From assembly GCA_037176705.1 (NCBI GenBank), contig CM073885.1, forward strand, positions 215,710,290 through 215,774,289: a stretch of 64,000 bases of DNA. Direction: 5' to 3'. The DNA is from Molossus alvarezi. Lineage: Eukaryota; Chordata; Mammalia; Chiroptera; Molossidae. The notes under the pieces were generated by a model that was not told the origin of the DNA, made no database searches, and worked only from the letters and a program-made list of their open reading frames with translations. Positions 20,861 through 32,276 of the stretch are shown piece by piece. Position 1 is the first letter of the stretch. Each line of letters opens with the position of its first letter. The translations under genes and the position numbers were made by a program.

Positions 20861-22542
20861 AAAGGAGATGGGAGCACATCACACACTTTTAGTTCCACCT
20901 GTGAAGTTCTCGATTCCTGTCTCTATTCTCATGACCAGTGGGTGTCAGGATCATGGACGGGCTGTTTTTCATAGCCCTAGAAAATTGTGGTGCCTGAGAT
21001 CCATAGCGAAATCTCCAGAAAACAATAGCCAATACACTCCATTTGCTTTTCTAATTTAGTAAAACCATAAAAACATACTGAACTGAACAGCCACCCTTTC
21101 CTCTTTTCCACTTCAGTCCACCTGCACAAGGAATTAAAAAGCAAAACCCAATAGATCATTGTGTTTTCACTTAGCTCCTCCTAAGTGCTTAGCATTGTGG
21201 AGCTTGATATGAGGGATGCAGAGGAAGCATAAGGCATGAATCTTGAAAAACATAAAATAAAAGGCTTATTATCTGTTGGAAGAATGAAAGGAAAATTGAG
21301 AATAGGGCTGTATGATATCAGATTTAAAATATTCGAATATGACATATTACTCTGATATTGATACTGTCACAAAGTCTAGAGGAATAGAACACTTGGAGCC
21401 CTCTTCTCCCTGGGCCTCCTGTGTACCTGCTGGGTCAGTCTTCCAGGCACAGAGAGGAAAAGGCCCAGCTGTGCACCCCTCCTCCTCCCCAGAGAGAGAG
21501 GGGAAAGGCTGGCGGGAAACCCTGAGACATGCCTGGCTGGGGAGGAGGTGACTGTGGTACTGAAATGTTTTTGAATGTCACTAGTGATTTTTGAAATCAA
21601 ATTTATTAGACTTCTCTCTCCATTATGCTATACTGTCTCTCCATAGTTCTGTAAGTGATGGTAATTGCTCTATTTTTCTGAGCTTTAGCCCTTGTAATAG
21701 TCCTATAATGATAATATATTTTACAGGGTGATACCCTAATAAGAATAATATTACATATAAGATTAGGTGAATTGTATTTGACAAATTTAATTTTAAAAAG
21801 CCAACAGGAAAAAACACATCTCGATGAGATTAAACGCTGACTTAAGTCCTCAGAGTGGGAAATTGCTAGATGTTTAATTTTGCCTTTTCCACTGCTCTGT
21901 TTCCTGCTCCCAGAGGGCTTTGCAGCTGCTCTCAGAGCCTGCACCCAAGGGGCTCAGAAGCACCTGTGAACTCCTGGGTGATGACAGTGAACTTCAAAGT
22001 GAGTTTTTTTCTAGTTACTGTTGCTTGTCTCGTAATGATCCTTAAAGATCAGTTTAGCATATGCAATTTAAGTGAATGAATTTAGAGGTTTATGGGCAAA
22101 GATGATCAATAGATTTAAAAATAATTTAGTGTCTCCTGGCCGTGGATCATCTTCTCCGTCTTTTATAAATAGTTCAACAGAGCAAAGTCTCTATTTGTTT
22201 CTGATGAGAAGAGGCAAGTTTACAGAACTTGGTATTATAAAATAACATTATCTCAAGAAGTGCCATTAAATTCTTAAAGCTAAACCTGTGACAAAGTGCT
22301 TTTAGAGGGATGACATGGAGTCTCCCTCAGAAATGGTCCCAGAACGGGAGAAGGCTGTGCCTGTGGTCGCTTCCTGAAGGTATGAAGGAAGCAGCTTCTG
22401 TGTAAGGACTCACTGGAAAAACAGCCACAATTTTATTATAATAAAGTAAATATAAATGTGATAGTAATAGGAAACCCAGTGTTATCCCTCTTGTCTTCAG
22501 TTGTACCCACTTTACTACATAGAATATTTCGTCTGAGCTGAT
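20861..22542. other. Non-coding interval, no gene seen
   Basis: AT-rich, especially 21600-21800 and 22080-22500. The minus-strand frame of 112 codons near 21606-21944 lies in low-complexity AT sequence. No repeat recognised with confidence. Confidence 0.4.
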
Positions 22543-22961
22543 GATGGATAATTTGATGTGTCCACTTGGTTGGGTGCTAATACCCAGATATGTAGTCTAA
22601 AGTGATTCTGGATGTCTCTCTGAGAGTGTTTTTTAATTAGATTAACATTTAAATTGGTGGACTTTGAGTAAAACAGATTGCCCTTCATAATGTGCGTTGG
22701 TCTCAGTAATCATTTGAGGTCTGGGATGGAACAAAGACTGACCCTTCCCAAGCAAGAGGAAATTCTGACAGCAGGTGGCTTTTGGACTTGAACTGCAACA
22801 CTGGCTCCTCCTGCGGTCGCTAGCCTCTGGCACCCCCAGCAGAGTTTGGAATTATCAGCTTTCATAATTGCATGAGCCAGTTTCTTATAATCAACCATCC
22901 CCCACCCCCACCCCCCATTGGTTTTATTCTACTTCTCGGGAGAATCCAGCCTAATACAGAG
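22543..22961 (+). mobile_element. Ancient LTR-like repeat
   Basis: Forward copy of the family seen in reverse at 19196. It begins gatggataatttgatgtgtc cacttgg, has gtggactttgagtaaaacag in the middle, and ends tcataattgcatgagccag, cttataatcaaccatc and gagaatccagcctaataca. A C-rich run (ccccacccccacccccc) near 22900 replaces the usual simple repeat. Confidence 0.55.
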
Positions 22962-25217
22962 GTTGAATTTTATTATTTAATGAGAGAGAGAGAAAGAAGC
23001 TTCTTTTAGCAGTAGCTCCCTGTAAGAATTTATTTAAATGGTATAGACTCTATTACTTCCTTTAAAACACTGCCCCTTGAATGTATAAGTTTATAAATCA
23101 TTTAAAGGTGCTTCATTTAAGCAAGCACTTAATGAATTGGAACAAAAGCTGCAATAAGAAGTAGATTATGTGGGACACATTTCAGCAAGTATTAGATGGT
23201 GAACTCATGGAAGACAAGGTCATTTGCATTATATCGTGTTCAATCTGTGATCTATTGTATTGCAATGGCCGGTATTTGAGTGGGTCTGACCTATAAAAAA
23301 AAGCAATTAGATATGATTCAATCTAACAGAAGTGCAGTTTTATATGAAAATGGCCAGAAAAGAGCATTTCTAGCTTCTTTCCCAGGTAAGTAATTTCCTT
23401 TATTTAGAATCAGGTTTTATTTTTCTGACCAGTAAGCTAAGTATAAGATGGAGGTAATCAAATACTTTATGTGAAGAATGCATGAGCTTGGGCAGGGTGA
23501 GTGACTTTTTTAAAATGTTTTTTCATCTACTCTTGAAATTTCAGTTCTTTTTTGAGTACACTGCAGCCCTTCGAGACCATGGATACAAGCTGTTTCCTCC
23601 CTTAATGTAGCTTCTCACTTACGGCGCCATTCCATGCAGGTGGGCGGTGATGCTATTGACGTGCCAGTTGATGTTCCGTGTGTCTCCTAGGTGGTATTGC
23701 TACATCTGCACAAGAATCATTTATGACATCCCTAGTGATATCTAGTAGGGCAAGGTCCATAACAGTGCCTATGTTAGGGTTGCCCTTGGCAGTTTAGAAA
23801 GCTCATTCTCCTTTCGTCGTCATACAAACATCATAGAATACATTGTCTTCTCCATATTTATAATGGAGAAGGGACAACTGAGACCACTGAACTCACCCGT
23901 TGAGGTTACATAGCCTAATGGAAGGTACTAGAACTATAAATCACTTCGGGCACTGTTGCTTTTCCACCTAGAGATCGATTTCCAGCTTTCTTGCAACTTG
24001 CTTTTCTCCTTCCAATTTGGTTCTCCCCATTTTGTGGGTTCAATTACCACTGGACCATGAGTAGTGGTAATTTTGCTTATGTAGTGGGATTTTACGGACA
24101 TTTTCAAGGCTGTGTTTCTAAGGAAAGTCTCAGCAGTTCCCTGCTGCATTCTGGTGAACGGCCTCAGCTCTCCCTGGGCTTGTTCTTATTCCAAAATACA
24201 GTGCTGACTTTGCAAACGTCCCGTCAAGCAGGTGCACTTGGAAAGCTCAGCCATCTGCCATGCAGCGGAGCGGGAAATGAGTGGCTGTTGGCAGCACAAT
24301 CTCACTTGCCTAGTGCATCCAAGGAAAAGACAACGGATGCCCAGGTAGCTGTTGTGTAGTGAGCTAAATTCAAGAGCTGTGGAAACTGGGGAAGAAAGAC
24401 TTGTGAGGGTCTTCTTCACACCCTGCCTCCAGTGCTGAAGTACTGGGAGTAAGTGGGAAAGTGTGGCCTTAGACCAGCCTGGCTGTTAACGGCTGGGATT
24501 GGAAGAGTCCTTCACCGACTGAGGTGAGGACAGATGGTCAGTCTCAGTGCCCTGGAGTGCTAGGGCTGTGCCTAGCTGCTGCATGTCCGCCCAAGGACAG
24601 TGCACAGAGTCCAGGTTAGAAGAAAAGGATGGTCAACATCAGCAGAATGTTATTTGTGGCCACAGACTAATACTGCCTCTCTAGTTAAGAAAAAATTATC
24701 CACCTCTTTCTTTCAAAATGTTTTAGCACCCTTGTTGGTATCTTTTATTCTTTGGGTTAAAAAAAAATTGTAGTTCTCTTTTGCCATTATTGGTTTATCT
24801 AAATCTATCTTCACTACTGCATAAACTCAGTTCGTGCCTATCCCTTTAAATTTAGTTCACAGTATCCTTAATAATAGATTTTCTTTCTTGTGAATTTATT
24901 TTGCAGTCTTTTGCCTAGACATTTATAGTTGCTGCATCCATTCTGGCTCTGTGCCACAGGGACAGTTCTGGCACAAAACAGACATTAACAGAATAGAATA
25001 CAAGATCAATATCTTATCTTACTAATTACCACTCATTCCCACTGACAAAATGTTCAGGTCTTAAAGAAAAAACAAACAATTCACCTGAAAAGCAGAGGCA
25101 AGACATGCATGTGATTTCACCCTGCGGGTAGACTCGTTGGAGAACTGCCAGTGCTGACTTTCTGGGTGGTACACCTTGACGGGCAACGGTGGTCACAAGG
25201 TCACCTCTGGCCTTGGG
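22962..25217. other. Non-coding interval, no named repeat
   Basis: AT-rich with little repeat content. The stretch 23040-23165 is rich in TTTAAA, TTAA and TAAT motifs, which may be conserved non-coding DNA but cannot be shown here. The 122-codon plus-strand frame (23991-24359) has no family motif. Confidence 0.4.
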
Positions 25218-25395
25218 TCTCACCGCTGGTCAATTGAGCCTTGGTTTCCCCATCTGAAAAGCTGGGATAATCAAAGCTGCTTCATCGTGTCTGAAGATCA
25301 AATGGACTGTGAATGAGAAATGGTTTGTAAGCTGCAGAGTCTGTAAGAGCTTCAGCTATGATGAGGAGGATGGACATCATTTCTGGAAGTTAGAG
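25218..25395 (+). repeat. MIR SINE
   Basis: Forward MIR: caattgagccttggtttccc, catctgaaaagctgggataa, then a decayed tRNA-distal part with gatcaaatggactgtgaatg. Confidence 0.75.
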
Positions 25396-25860
25396 GCTCC
25401 GCACTGTGAACTTTACGCTGCCTTTGCCTCGTGTTGTTTTCTTAACATGAATTGACTTGTTTATAGGTATTGCAATAAGAATACACACACGCGTAGACAC
25501 ACACACCATACACTTGCTTGTAGATTTCTAAGAATTGCCAGGAGATCAGTTATAGAAATCACACAGAGTTTTGAGAGGGGTTGACATACGTGGACACAAT
25601 TCGGCCAGCTGCCTGTTTTTTTAAAACAAGTTTTACCAGCACACAGCCTGCCCATTTTTTTTACACATTGGCTGTGGCTTCGTTTGAGTTGGTTACTTGC
25701 AACAGACTCTATGGCCAGAGAAGCCTGGAATATTCACTCTTCAGCCCTTCACAGAAAATCTTTGGTGACTCCTGCACTGGGTCAAAAGGTTTGGCAAAGG
25801 AAAAGAAATGTTAATGTCTCAGTATGACCATATCCTTGAATACCCACAGTGGCCAGTGCA
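25396..25860. other. Non-coding interval with short CA repeats
   Basis: Interrupted ACAC tract at 25482-25508. No gene or other repeat recognised. Confidence 0.45.
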
Positions 25861-25975
25861 ATGGACATGCTGATACACTGCTGGTGAGATGCAAATTGGT
25901 GCAGTCTTTCTAGAGGGCACTTTGGAACTCTGTATCAAGAGTTGGAAAAACTCTCATCCAATTTTAGTCACTAAA
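25861..25975 (+). mobile_element. Old L1M ORF2 fragment
   Basis: gatacactgctggtgagatg, caaattggtgcagtctttc and gagggcactttgg follow the order of L1 ORF2 near its 3' end. Diverged and short. Confidence 0.6.
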
Positions 25976-26314
25976 TACGAGTAAAGTGAACATGGACAGT
26001 GCTTACTTCTGAGATATGGTACTTCCAATGCATTAAAAAATGCTTCTAACTTTTAAAATTCCCTACTGTCGTTTTAGAATCTTCCTAAGAACCAGATAAA
26101 AACACAAACGTAGCAAGATGTTGAGGGGGAAACATTTCCCTGTTCGATGCCATTTAGTGGTTGGTGGTTTGAAGAGCTTTAGCGTGGAGACTTTGGTAGG
26201 TGGGCAGACATCCTGCAATTTACTTCGCCAGTTTGAAGCTTTTCAAAGGTTCCTTTAGTTTGAACAGATCCTAGGCTTTAAAGCCTTTCACATAGCTTCC
26301 GATCAAGTGTTTTT

Positions 26315-26580
26315 TTTGTTTTGTTTTGTTTTTTTATCCTCACCCGAGGATATTTTTCCATTTTTTTTTTTGTACAGATAGAGTGGGAGGGAGAGAGAGG
26401 AAGGGAGAGAGAAAGAGAAACATCAATGTGAAGGGACACATCGAGTGGCTGCCACCCGCACGACCAACCAGGGCCAGGGACAAACTGCAACCGAAGTACG
26501 TGCCCTTAGCGGGAACCGAACCCGGGTCTCTCCCGACCGCAGGCCGACGCTCTAACCTCTGAGCCAAACTGGCCAGGGCC
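26315..26580 (-). repeat. Ves SINE, young
   Basis: A reversed, little-diverged copy: ctcacccgaggatattttt, T-rich tgtacagatagagtgggagg, head ctctgagccaaactggccag. A 13-bp duplication, ATCAAGTGTTTTT, lies at 26302-26314 and 26583-26595. Confidence 0.95.
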
Positions 26581-26595
26581 CAATCAAGTGTTTTT

Positions 26596-27206
26596 GCTTC
26601 TCTAGGAACTCACACGTGTGCACACACACACGCGAAAGGACAATTTAGTATTAGTACCAAACATTATTATCTGTGTTTTCAACTTCTCTTTTTTTGGAGC
26701 AGTTAATTTCATGTGGAAAGTCCTTATGTTTAACCAACAATCTCTTGTCTTTGGTAGAAAGGAATTACAATGGCTGAATACCTTATTTTAAAGATTCAGT
26801 AAAAAAAAGAAAAAATGTTTCCAGTAGAATAGCTGGAGTTGTGGTAGCTGAAAAAGTGGAAAGTCCTTGCTGTGGTTTGAAAATAACTTCATGCTAGATT
26901 CTACTTGCATTTATTATTCTTTTGTAGTCATTGGTAGTCTTTCCCTTCATTGGTATCTTGTATTCTTCCTCCAGGGATAAATGCATCAGAGAAGATGGTA
27001 ACCCATGGCAACCAGTCACTGTGTGTGAGGGGCAAACTGTCTTGGAAGTGTACTTAATATGTTCTTGGTGAGGAAACCTTGTGCAAATGATTTCCCTTTC
27101 TCCAATTTTCATAATTCACAAGGAATGCAGTGTGGAATGTCACAATGAATGCACTATGGGGTATGCTACTTGTGAATGGAACCGAGTTAACTAGTTTTGA
27201 AGTTCA
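26596..27206. other. Non-coding interval with a CA tract
   Basis: A short CA/CG alternating tract (acacgtgtgcacacacacac, 26612-26631). No gene or named repeat. Confidence 0.45.
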
Positions 27207-27402
27207 ACTGGCCAGTGTGGCTCAGTTGGTTGAGTGTTGTCCCATGTACCAAAAGGTTGCTGGTTTGATTCCCATTCAGGGTACATGCCTGGGTTGTGGG
27301 CTCGATCCCCAGTGGGGGCGTGCAAGAGGCAGCTAATTAATGATGTTTCTCTCTTACTCTCTTGCCATCTCCCTTCTTCTCTCTCTGAAAGATCAATAAA
27401 AA
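27207..27402 (+). repeat. Ves SINE, second subtype, diverged
   Basis: A forward copy: actggccagtgtggctcagt, B-box-like ggtttgattccc, gggctcgatccccagtggg, CT-rich part and a gatcaataaaaaa end. Short decayed flanks with ttttgaa on both sides. Confidence 0.9.
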
Positions 27403-28282
27403 AGCATTTTGAAAAAAGACTGTGTAACTATATTAGAAGGTCTGAGGCTTTTAAAATACATATGCAAAAGCTAAATGAGTGCTTTTGCATGCAAATTGAG
27501 AATTATTAATAAAAATTGCAGTAAATAAAAGGATGTGTATTCTTACACTTAGAGGTGCAATTTTGGTGATTACAAAGAGATATTTGCTTCAAGAAAGAGC
27601 CAAGAACCTGGCTCTTGAAAAAAAATCAACTGTGTGTTCTTGTGTATATATTGATTGAAATAAACACGCATGCACAGACATGATTTATGGATAAACATGC
27701 CCCCGAGTCGAGACTGAGTGCTACACTCCTGGAAGGACTAGATACCCTGGTAAAGAATTCCGAGAAAAGTCTGTCCTTTCGCACTTACGTACACAAACAC
27801 ACCACAAGGTGTTATTTATTTTTTTAGTATAAAAAAAGAATGAGTATTGTTTCTATTTTTTACTGTTAATATTTTTCTAAAATGTAGGAAAGATTGACAA
27901 ATGAATTATTATATCTAAGAATTTCAAAAAAGCATGAAATAGGACATAGGAAAAAGGGATCATTGTACTTTACTCTCTAGAACAAAACCTTAGTGACAAC
28001 TCTTCTCAAATGAAAGAAACTATTAAATCCTCAAGGATAAGAAGTTAACGATGATTCTTTGTATTTGCAGAATGTACCACCTTTATTCCAAGAACCTTGT
28101 TAATTGTACTTTGCCTTGTGAATTAAGTAGTAGAGCAGTTTTGCCACAGGGGGAAAATATCATGATTTCTATAAGGGTATATTTGTTACGTGTGTGTGTT
28201 TTGTGAGACATATATGTGTGTATTTGTGATACATATATGTATGTATGATATACATACATATATATTATACATGCATCTACAC
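27403..28282. other. Non-coding interval ending in TA/TG microsatellite
   Basis: AT-rich. From 28185 to 28280 TG, TA and CATA units alternate (tacatatatgtatgtatgat), an imperfect compound microsatellite. No gene. Confidence 0.5.
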
Positions 28283-28705
28283 ACATGCTGCAACATTATT
28301 TGCTATAGCAGAAAACCCTAGAAACAGACCACTTAAATGGATATCAATTGGGAATGGGTCAAATAAACAATGATTTTATGAAGCAGCCTTTAAGAAGAAT
28401 GAAGCAAATCTCCCTGCGCTGCTATGAATGTTCTCAAGACATAAAATTAAGTAAAAAGAAAAGAATGCCAAACAGTGTGCGTGAGCTCTTTGATACAAAT
28501 AAAATGATATATGCAGAGATACAATATGCTAGTCAATTATAGCTTTATTTTAGCAGAATGCATAAAATACAATTGTTAATAGAGTTGGAGAGAAAGGAGT
28601 GGGATTTGGAGGAGAGAGAATGTTACATCTTATCTTGTGTCTTTCTAAACTGCGTGAAAATTTTACTGTGTGTGTGTAATAATTTTTTTATTGAAAAGAG
28701 TTAGG
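28283..28705 (+). mobile_element. Old L1M 3' end
   Basis: The order is that of a forward L1M: caacattatttgctatagca, aaatggatatcaattgggaa, atgattttatgaagcagcct, a decayed ORF2 end, then gtgggatttggaggagagag and tttttttattgaaaag. Frame destroyed. Confidence 0.75.
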
Positions 28706-28870
28706 GTTTAAGTAAGGAGTAGACATTTTGTTCTGTATGCTTTGCAGCACTAGAAAATATCTGTTATTAAAAATATTTGCTAGTTATCATGGCAGTTGAC
28801 AGCCTATTTAACTGTATACAATATTAAGAGAAGTAACAAGTGTTGTCACTTTTCGTTGTACAGTTAACAG
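28706..28870. other. Short AT-rich non-coding interval
   Basis: No feature recognised between the L1M end and the CpG cluster. Confidence 0.4.
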
Positions 28871-28998
28871 TGACGTGAGGGGGATCTCGGGTCACCCCGG
28901 CCCCCAGTCATCCTCACTGCCTACGTGCCTCCTGCAGACGCAGCCTCCGCCGAGGTGGTCTCTGAAGTTATGTCCGACACGTGCATTTAACTACCGCA
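28871..28998. promoter_or_regulatory. Candidate small CpG-rich element
   Basis: Ten CpG dinucleotides occur in about 128 bp, in a CpG-poor AT-rich region. It contains TGACGTGA (CRE-like, 28871-28878), TACGTGCC, and a perfect E-box CACGTG (28978-28983). No nearby gene start is visible. It could be an orphan regulatory element or the CpG-rich remnant of an unrecognised transposon. Function is inference. Confidence 0.35.
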
Positions 28999-31101
28999 CT
29001 TGCAGTTATAATTTCACATCCTGACAACACACAAGGTTGAACAAACCTATTAGCCAGTAGTCCGTTAATTGAAAACATCAGGGCTTATAGTTCAGGGTTT
29101 AAATCTTCTAGTGGTTTCAATTTCCATAATCAAGAGAGCCCAGATTTCTGAGCTGTGACCCTTCTTGCATAGAAGAGACCAGGGTAGAGAGGTCATGGTA
29201 ACATCCAGCAGGGTCCATAGGCCTGTATTATCACCTGTAGTCTCTGATTTCTAAATTTTATGTAGACAGTATGTCCCCCATAAGTATATAAGTACAGCCT
29301 TCATCAGTACATAAACACTTAAAATCATGTTGTGAGACAAATTGGGGGGACATGTCACCTACACCTCTAATTTAGGGGCTTGTGATTTAGATGACAAGTT
29401 AACCCTCTTTTGGTTTGTCCACAGAACCAATATTCTAAGACAAAGTAACCCCAAATCCATGCACATGAAATAACGGAGGGAATTATTGGACCCCCTTTCA
29501 GGGAAGTCCAGTGGTAGACTGCAGACATAGGTAGGTGGCTGAATCAAGGGGCTCAGTGTTATCGGGATCTTCTTTTTTCTCTTCCACTTTGCCTGTTGTG
29601 TACGTTTCTCCTGCTGCAGACTTGCCCTTTCCCTGTGTCACAGAAAGTTGTTCCTGGGAACCCTCAGCTTGTAGGTTTATAGTTCTCTGTCTGGTAGGCT
29701 AAGGACAGTCTTTTTCCTAATGTCCATTATTCAGATAGTTCAAGGAAGACTCCTGTCGGCCTCCTGGGGGTCATGTGCCAGTTTCATGGCCAATCATTGG
29801 TTCTAGAGACATGCAGGGCTGTGATTGGCTGGGCTTGGTTCACCTGCCCACTTCTGTAGCTGCAGCTGGTGACTGAGGGTATGTCATGATTGGGCGCCTC
29901 AATAATATTTTCCCAGAGGGACCAGAATAAGTATAATGGACAGCATTTTGGAAATGAAAAAAGTTGTATCTTCTGTAATCTCCTATAGGTGGCATCAAAA
30001 GCTATCATTTTCCTTTCACGCTTACCCTAAAAGGAACTCTTCAGCCCTGCTGATAGCCACAAGTGGACTGAGGCGAAGGGTAAGATGGAGTGTGGCCACT
30101 ACAGTTTTCAAGTATCTTCCATCAATAAAAGATATTTCCTAAATCTAGTTGCCTGACCCCCAATTTTTTTCTTGTTTTATAATAAAGTTTTGGGAGTTTT
30201 CAAAGCCATGACAATTCTATATTAATTAATATTTTTTAAAAAGTGTTTGCTCTTCTTACCCTTAAATAAATAAAGACTGAGAAAGGAAACCAGAACAAAA
30301 ACAGGCTTAATAAGTCTCCTGAATGACACATTAGGGGAAAGTCAGAAGTTAGAGTGACGTCCGCAGCAGGATTGACAGGTGCCCCTCGTTTGAACCCTCC
30401 TCTTCGACAACAATTTGGCATCTGTCTGTGGACAAGAGTGTCTTTGTGGGAGCGATGGGGTCCAGCACCACACATCACGTGACCTGGGACCCTGCAGTGG
30501 CCCCTGAGTCATCTCCAGCCCCTGTGGCTGTGGTCTGGCAGTCCCTGGAAAAGTCGGACAGCCACTCAGGGACCAGAGAGCCTTGCGGAGGCCAGGTTTC
30601 CAGCACACTGTTGGAGCAAAAAACATGAGTTTGGATGCACTGGAGAAGGTAAGAGGTGCAGCTTAACTTTACCCCCCACCCCTGGCAGCATATTTCTGTG
30701 CCAGGATAGATGTTCTTGGCCTGATATCCCCTCGCTGGGAAAGTGACAACCTGTGAGTGTGTGCCTGGATCTCCAGTTGTGTGGGATGCTGCCAAAGAGG
30801 CCCATTTCTGGATCACGCCATCCAGAGTACTGAGTAGCTGGGTGGGGGTGGGTGGGAGGAAGCTGGAAGAGTGACAGGTGGGATTCTGGGGTGGGAGGGT
30901 AATTAAAGGCATGTGGATCTTAGAGACTGCATCTCAGACTTCATCAAAAAGCCCACCCATGAGCTGCTGGTCAAGTCTCGTCCGTGGGCACCCCTGTGCT
31001 CCGTGTGCCTCACCCACACGCCCCCCCCACCCTGTGGCTGGCTCTCTGCGCACGCTTCTGACGGTGGTGAGAGCAAGCTTCGGCAGATGGTTAGTGAGCA
31101 T
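28999..31101. other. Non-coding interval with family A remnant
   Basis: From about 29540 to 29900 the text (gggtcatgtgccagtttcat, ccaatcattggttc, gtgattggctggg) fits the far end of the unnamed family A seen at 20500. The 145-codon minus-strand frame at 30475-30912 and its neighbours have no family motif. The part 30340-31080 is GC-moderate and otherwise unassigned. Confidence 0.4.
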
Positions 31102-31666
31102 GCATAGACATATAGATGGCCAACAAGTGTATGAAAACATCACTAATCGTCAGAAAAATGCAAATCAAAATCACAATGAAATATCTATCACCTCATACCA
31201 CTTAGAATGGCTACTATCAAAAGACAGATAAGTGTTGGTCAGGATGTCCCTTACTGGTAGGAATGTAAATTCATACAGCTACTCTGAAAAAGAAAAAAAA
31301 AAAGGAAGTTTCTCAAAAAATTAAAAATAGAACTTCTATATGATCCAGTAATCAATCCTACTACTAGGTATATATCCAAAGGAAATAAAATCAGGATCTT
31401 GAAGAGGTATCTGTACTCCCATGTTCATTGTAGCATTATTCACAATAGAGAAGACATGGAAACAACCTAAGCATTCACTGATGGATGAATAGATAAAGAA
31501 AATATGGCATACATATAGTGAATAAAATACTATTCAGTCATAAGAAAGAAGGAAATCCTGCCATTTTCAACAACATGGATGGACCTTAAGGACATTATGC
31601 TAAGTAAAGTACGTCAGACAGGGAAAGACAAATACTGTATGATCCCATCTATATGGGGAATCTCTC
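31102..31666 (+). mobile_element. L1 3' half, before SINE
   Basis: Forward L1 ORF2 text in order: atagatggccaacaagtgta, aatgcaaatcaaaatcacaa, atgatccagtaatcaatcc, gttcattgtagcattattca, caacatggatggaccttaag, agacaaatactgtatgatcc. The frame is broken by many changes. The same element continues after the SINE at 31910. Confidence 0.9.
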
Positions 31667-31875
31667 GCCCGGCCAGTGTGGCTCAGTGGTTGAGCATCGA
31701 CCCATGCACCAGGAGGTCACCGGTTTGATTCCTGGTCAGGGCACATGCCCAGGTTGTAGGCCTGATCCCCAGTGGGGGTTATGCAGGGGGTGGCCAATGG
31801 ATGTTCTTGCTCATTGATGTTTCTATCTCTCTCTCTCCCTCTCCCTTCATCTCTCTCAAAAATCAATAAAGAAAA

Positions 31876-31906
<31 letters not shown>

Positions 31907-31909
31907 AAA
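31667..31909 (+). repeat. Ves SINE inserted in L1, with AAAT tail
   Basis: A forward copy of the second subtype: gcccggccagtgtggctcag, B box ggtttgattcctgg, ggccaatggatgttc, CT tract, then aatcaataaagaaaataaat extended into about nine AAAT units. The L1 text on both sides is contiguous (tggggaatctctc before; aaagccaaactcatgg after). Confidence 0.95.
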
Positions 31910-32276
31910 GCCAAACTCATGGAAACATAGCGTGGAATGGTGGTTGCCAGGGGCTAGAGGGTGGGGAACTTGGAGAGATAGTGGTCAAAGAGTAGAAATT
32001 TCCAGTTATAAGATAAATAAGTTTAGAGATCTAATGTACAGTATGGTGATTAAAGTTAATAACACTGTATTATGTACTTGAAAGTTGCTAAGAGAGTAGA
32101 TCTTAGATGTGCTCACCACACACACAAAAAGGGTAACTATGTGAGGTAAATCTTAGCTTATTCTAGTATGGTAACAAATTCACAATAGATGCTTCAAAGC
32201 ATCATATTGTATACTTTAAACTTATACATGTTACATGTCAATTATACCTCAATAAAACTGGACCAAAAAAAGGAAG
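31910..32276 (+). mobile_element. L1 3' end, after SINE
   Basis: The L1 3' UTR: gccaaactcatggaaacata, gtggttgccaggggctagag, gttaataacactgtattatg, then caattatacctcaataaaac with an A-rich end. Together with 31102-31666 it makes one 5'-truncated insertion of about 0.93 kb. Confidence 0.9.

Noticed and set aside
30000..30140. Polyadenylated transcript end at AATAAA motifs near 30130 and 30182
   Set aside because: AATAAA is frequent in AT-rich DNA; no upstream frame, splice pattern or GU-rich element supports a gene end.
30475..30912. 145-codon minus-strand frame
   Set aside because: Overlaps three other frames of similar size in other phases and shows no recognisable domain.
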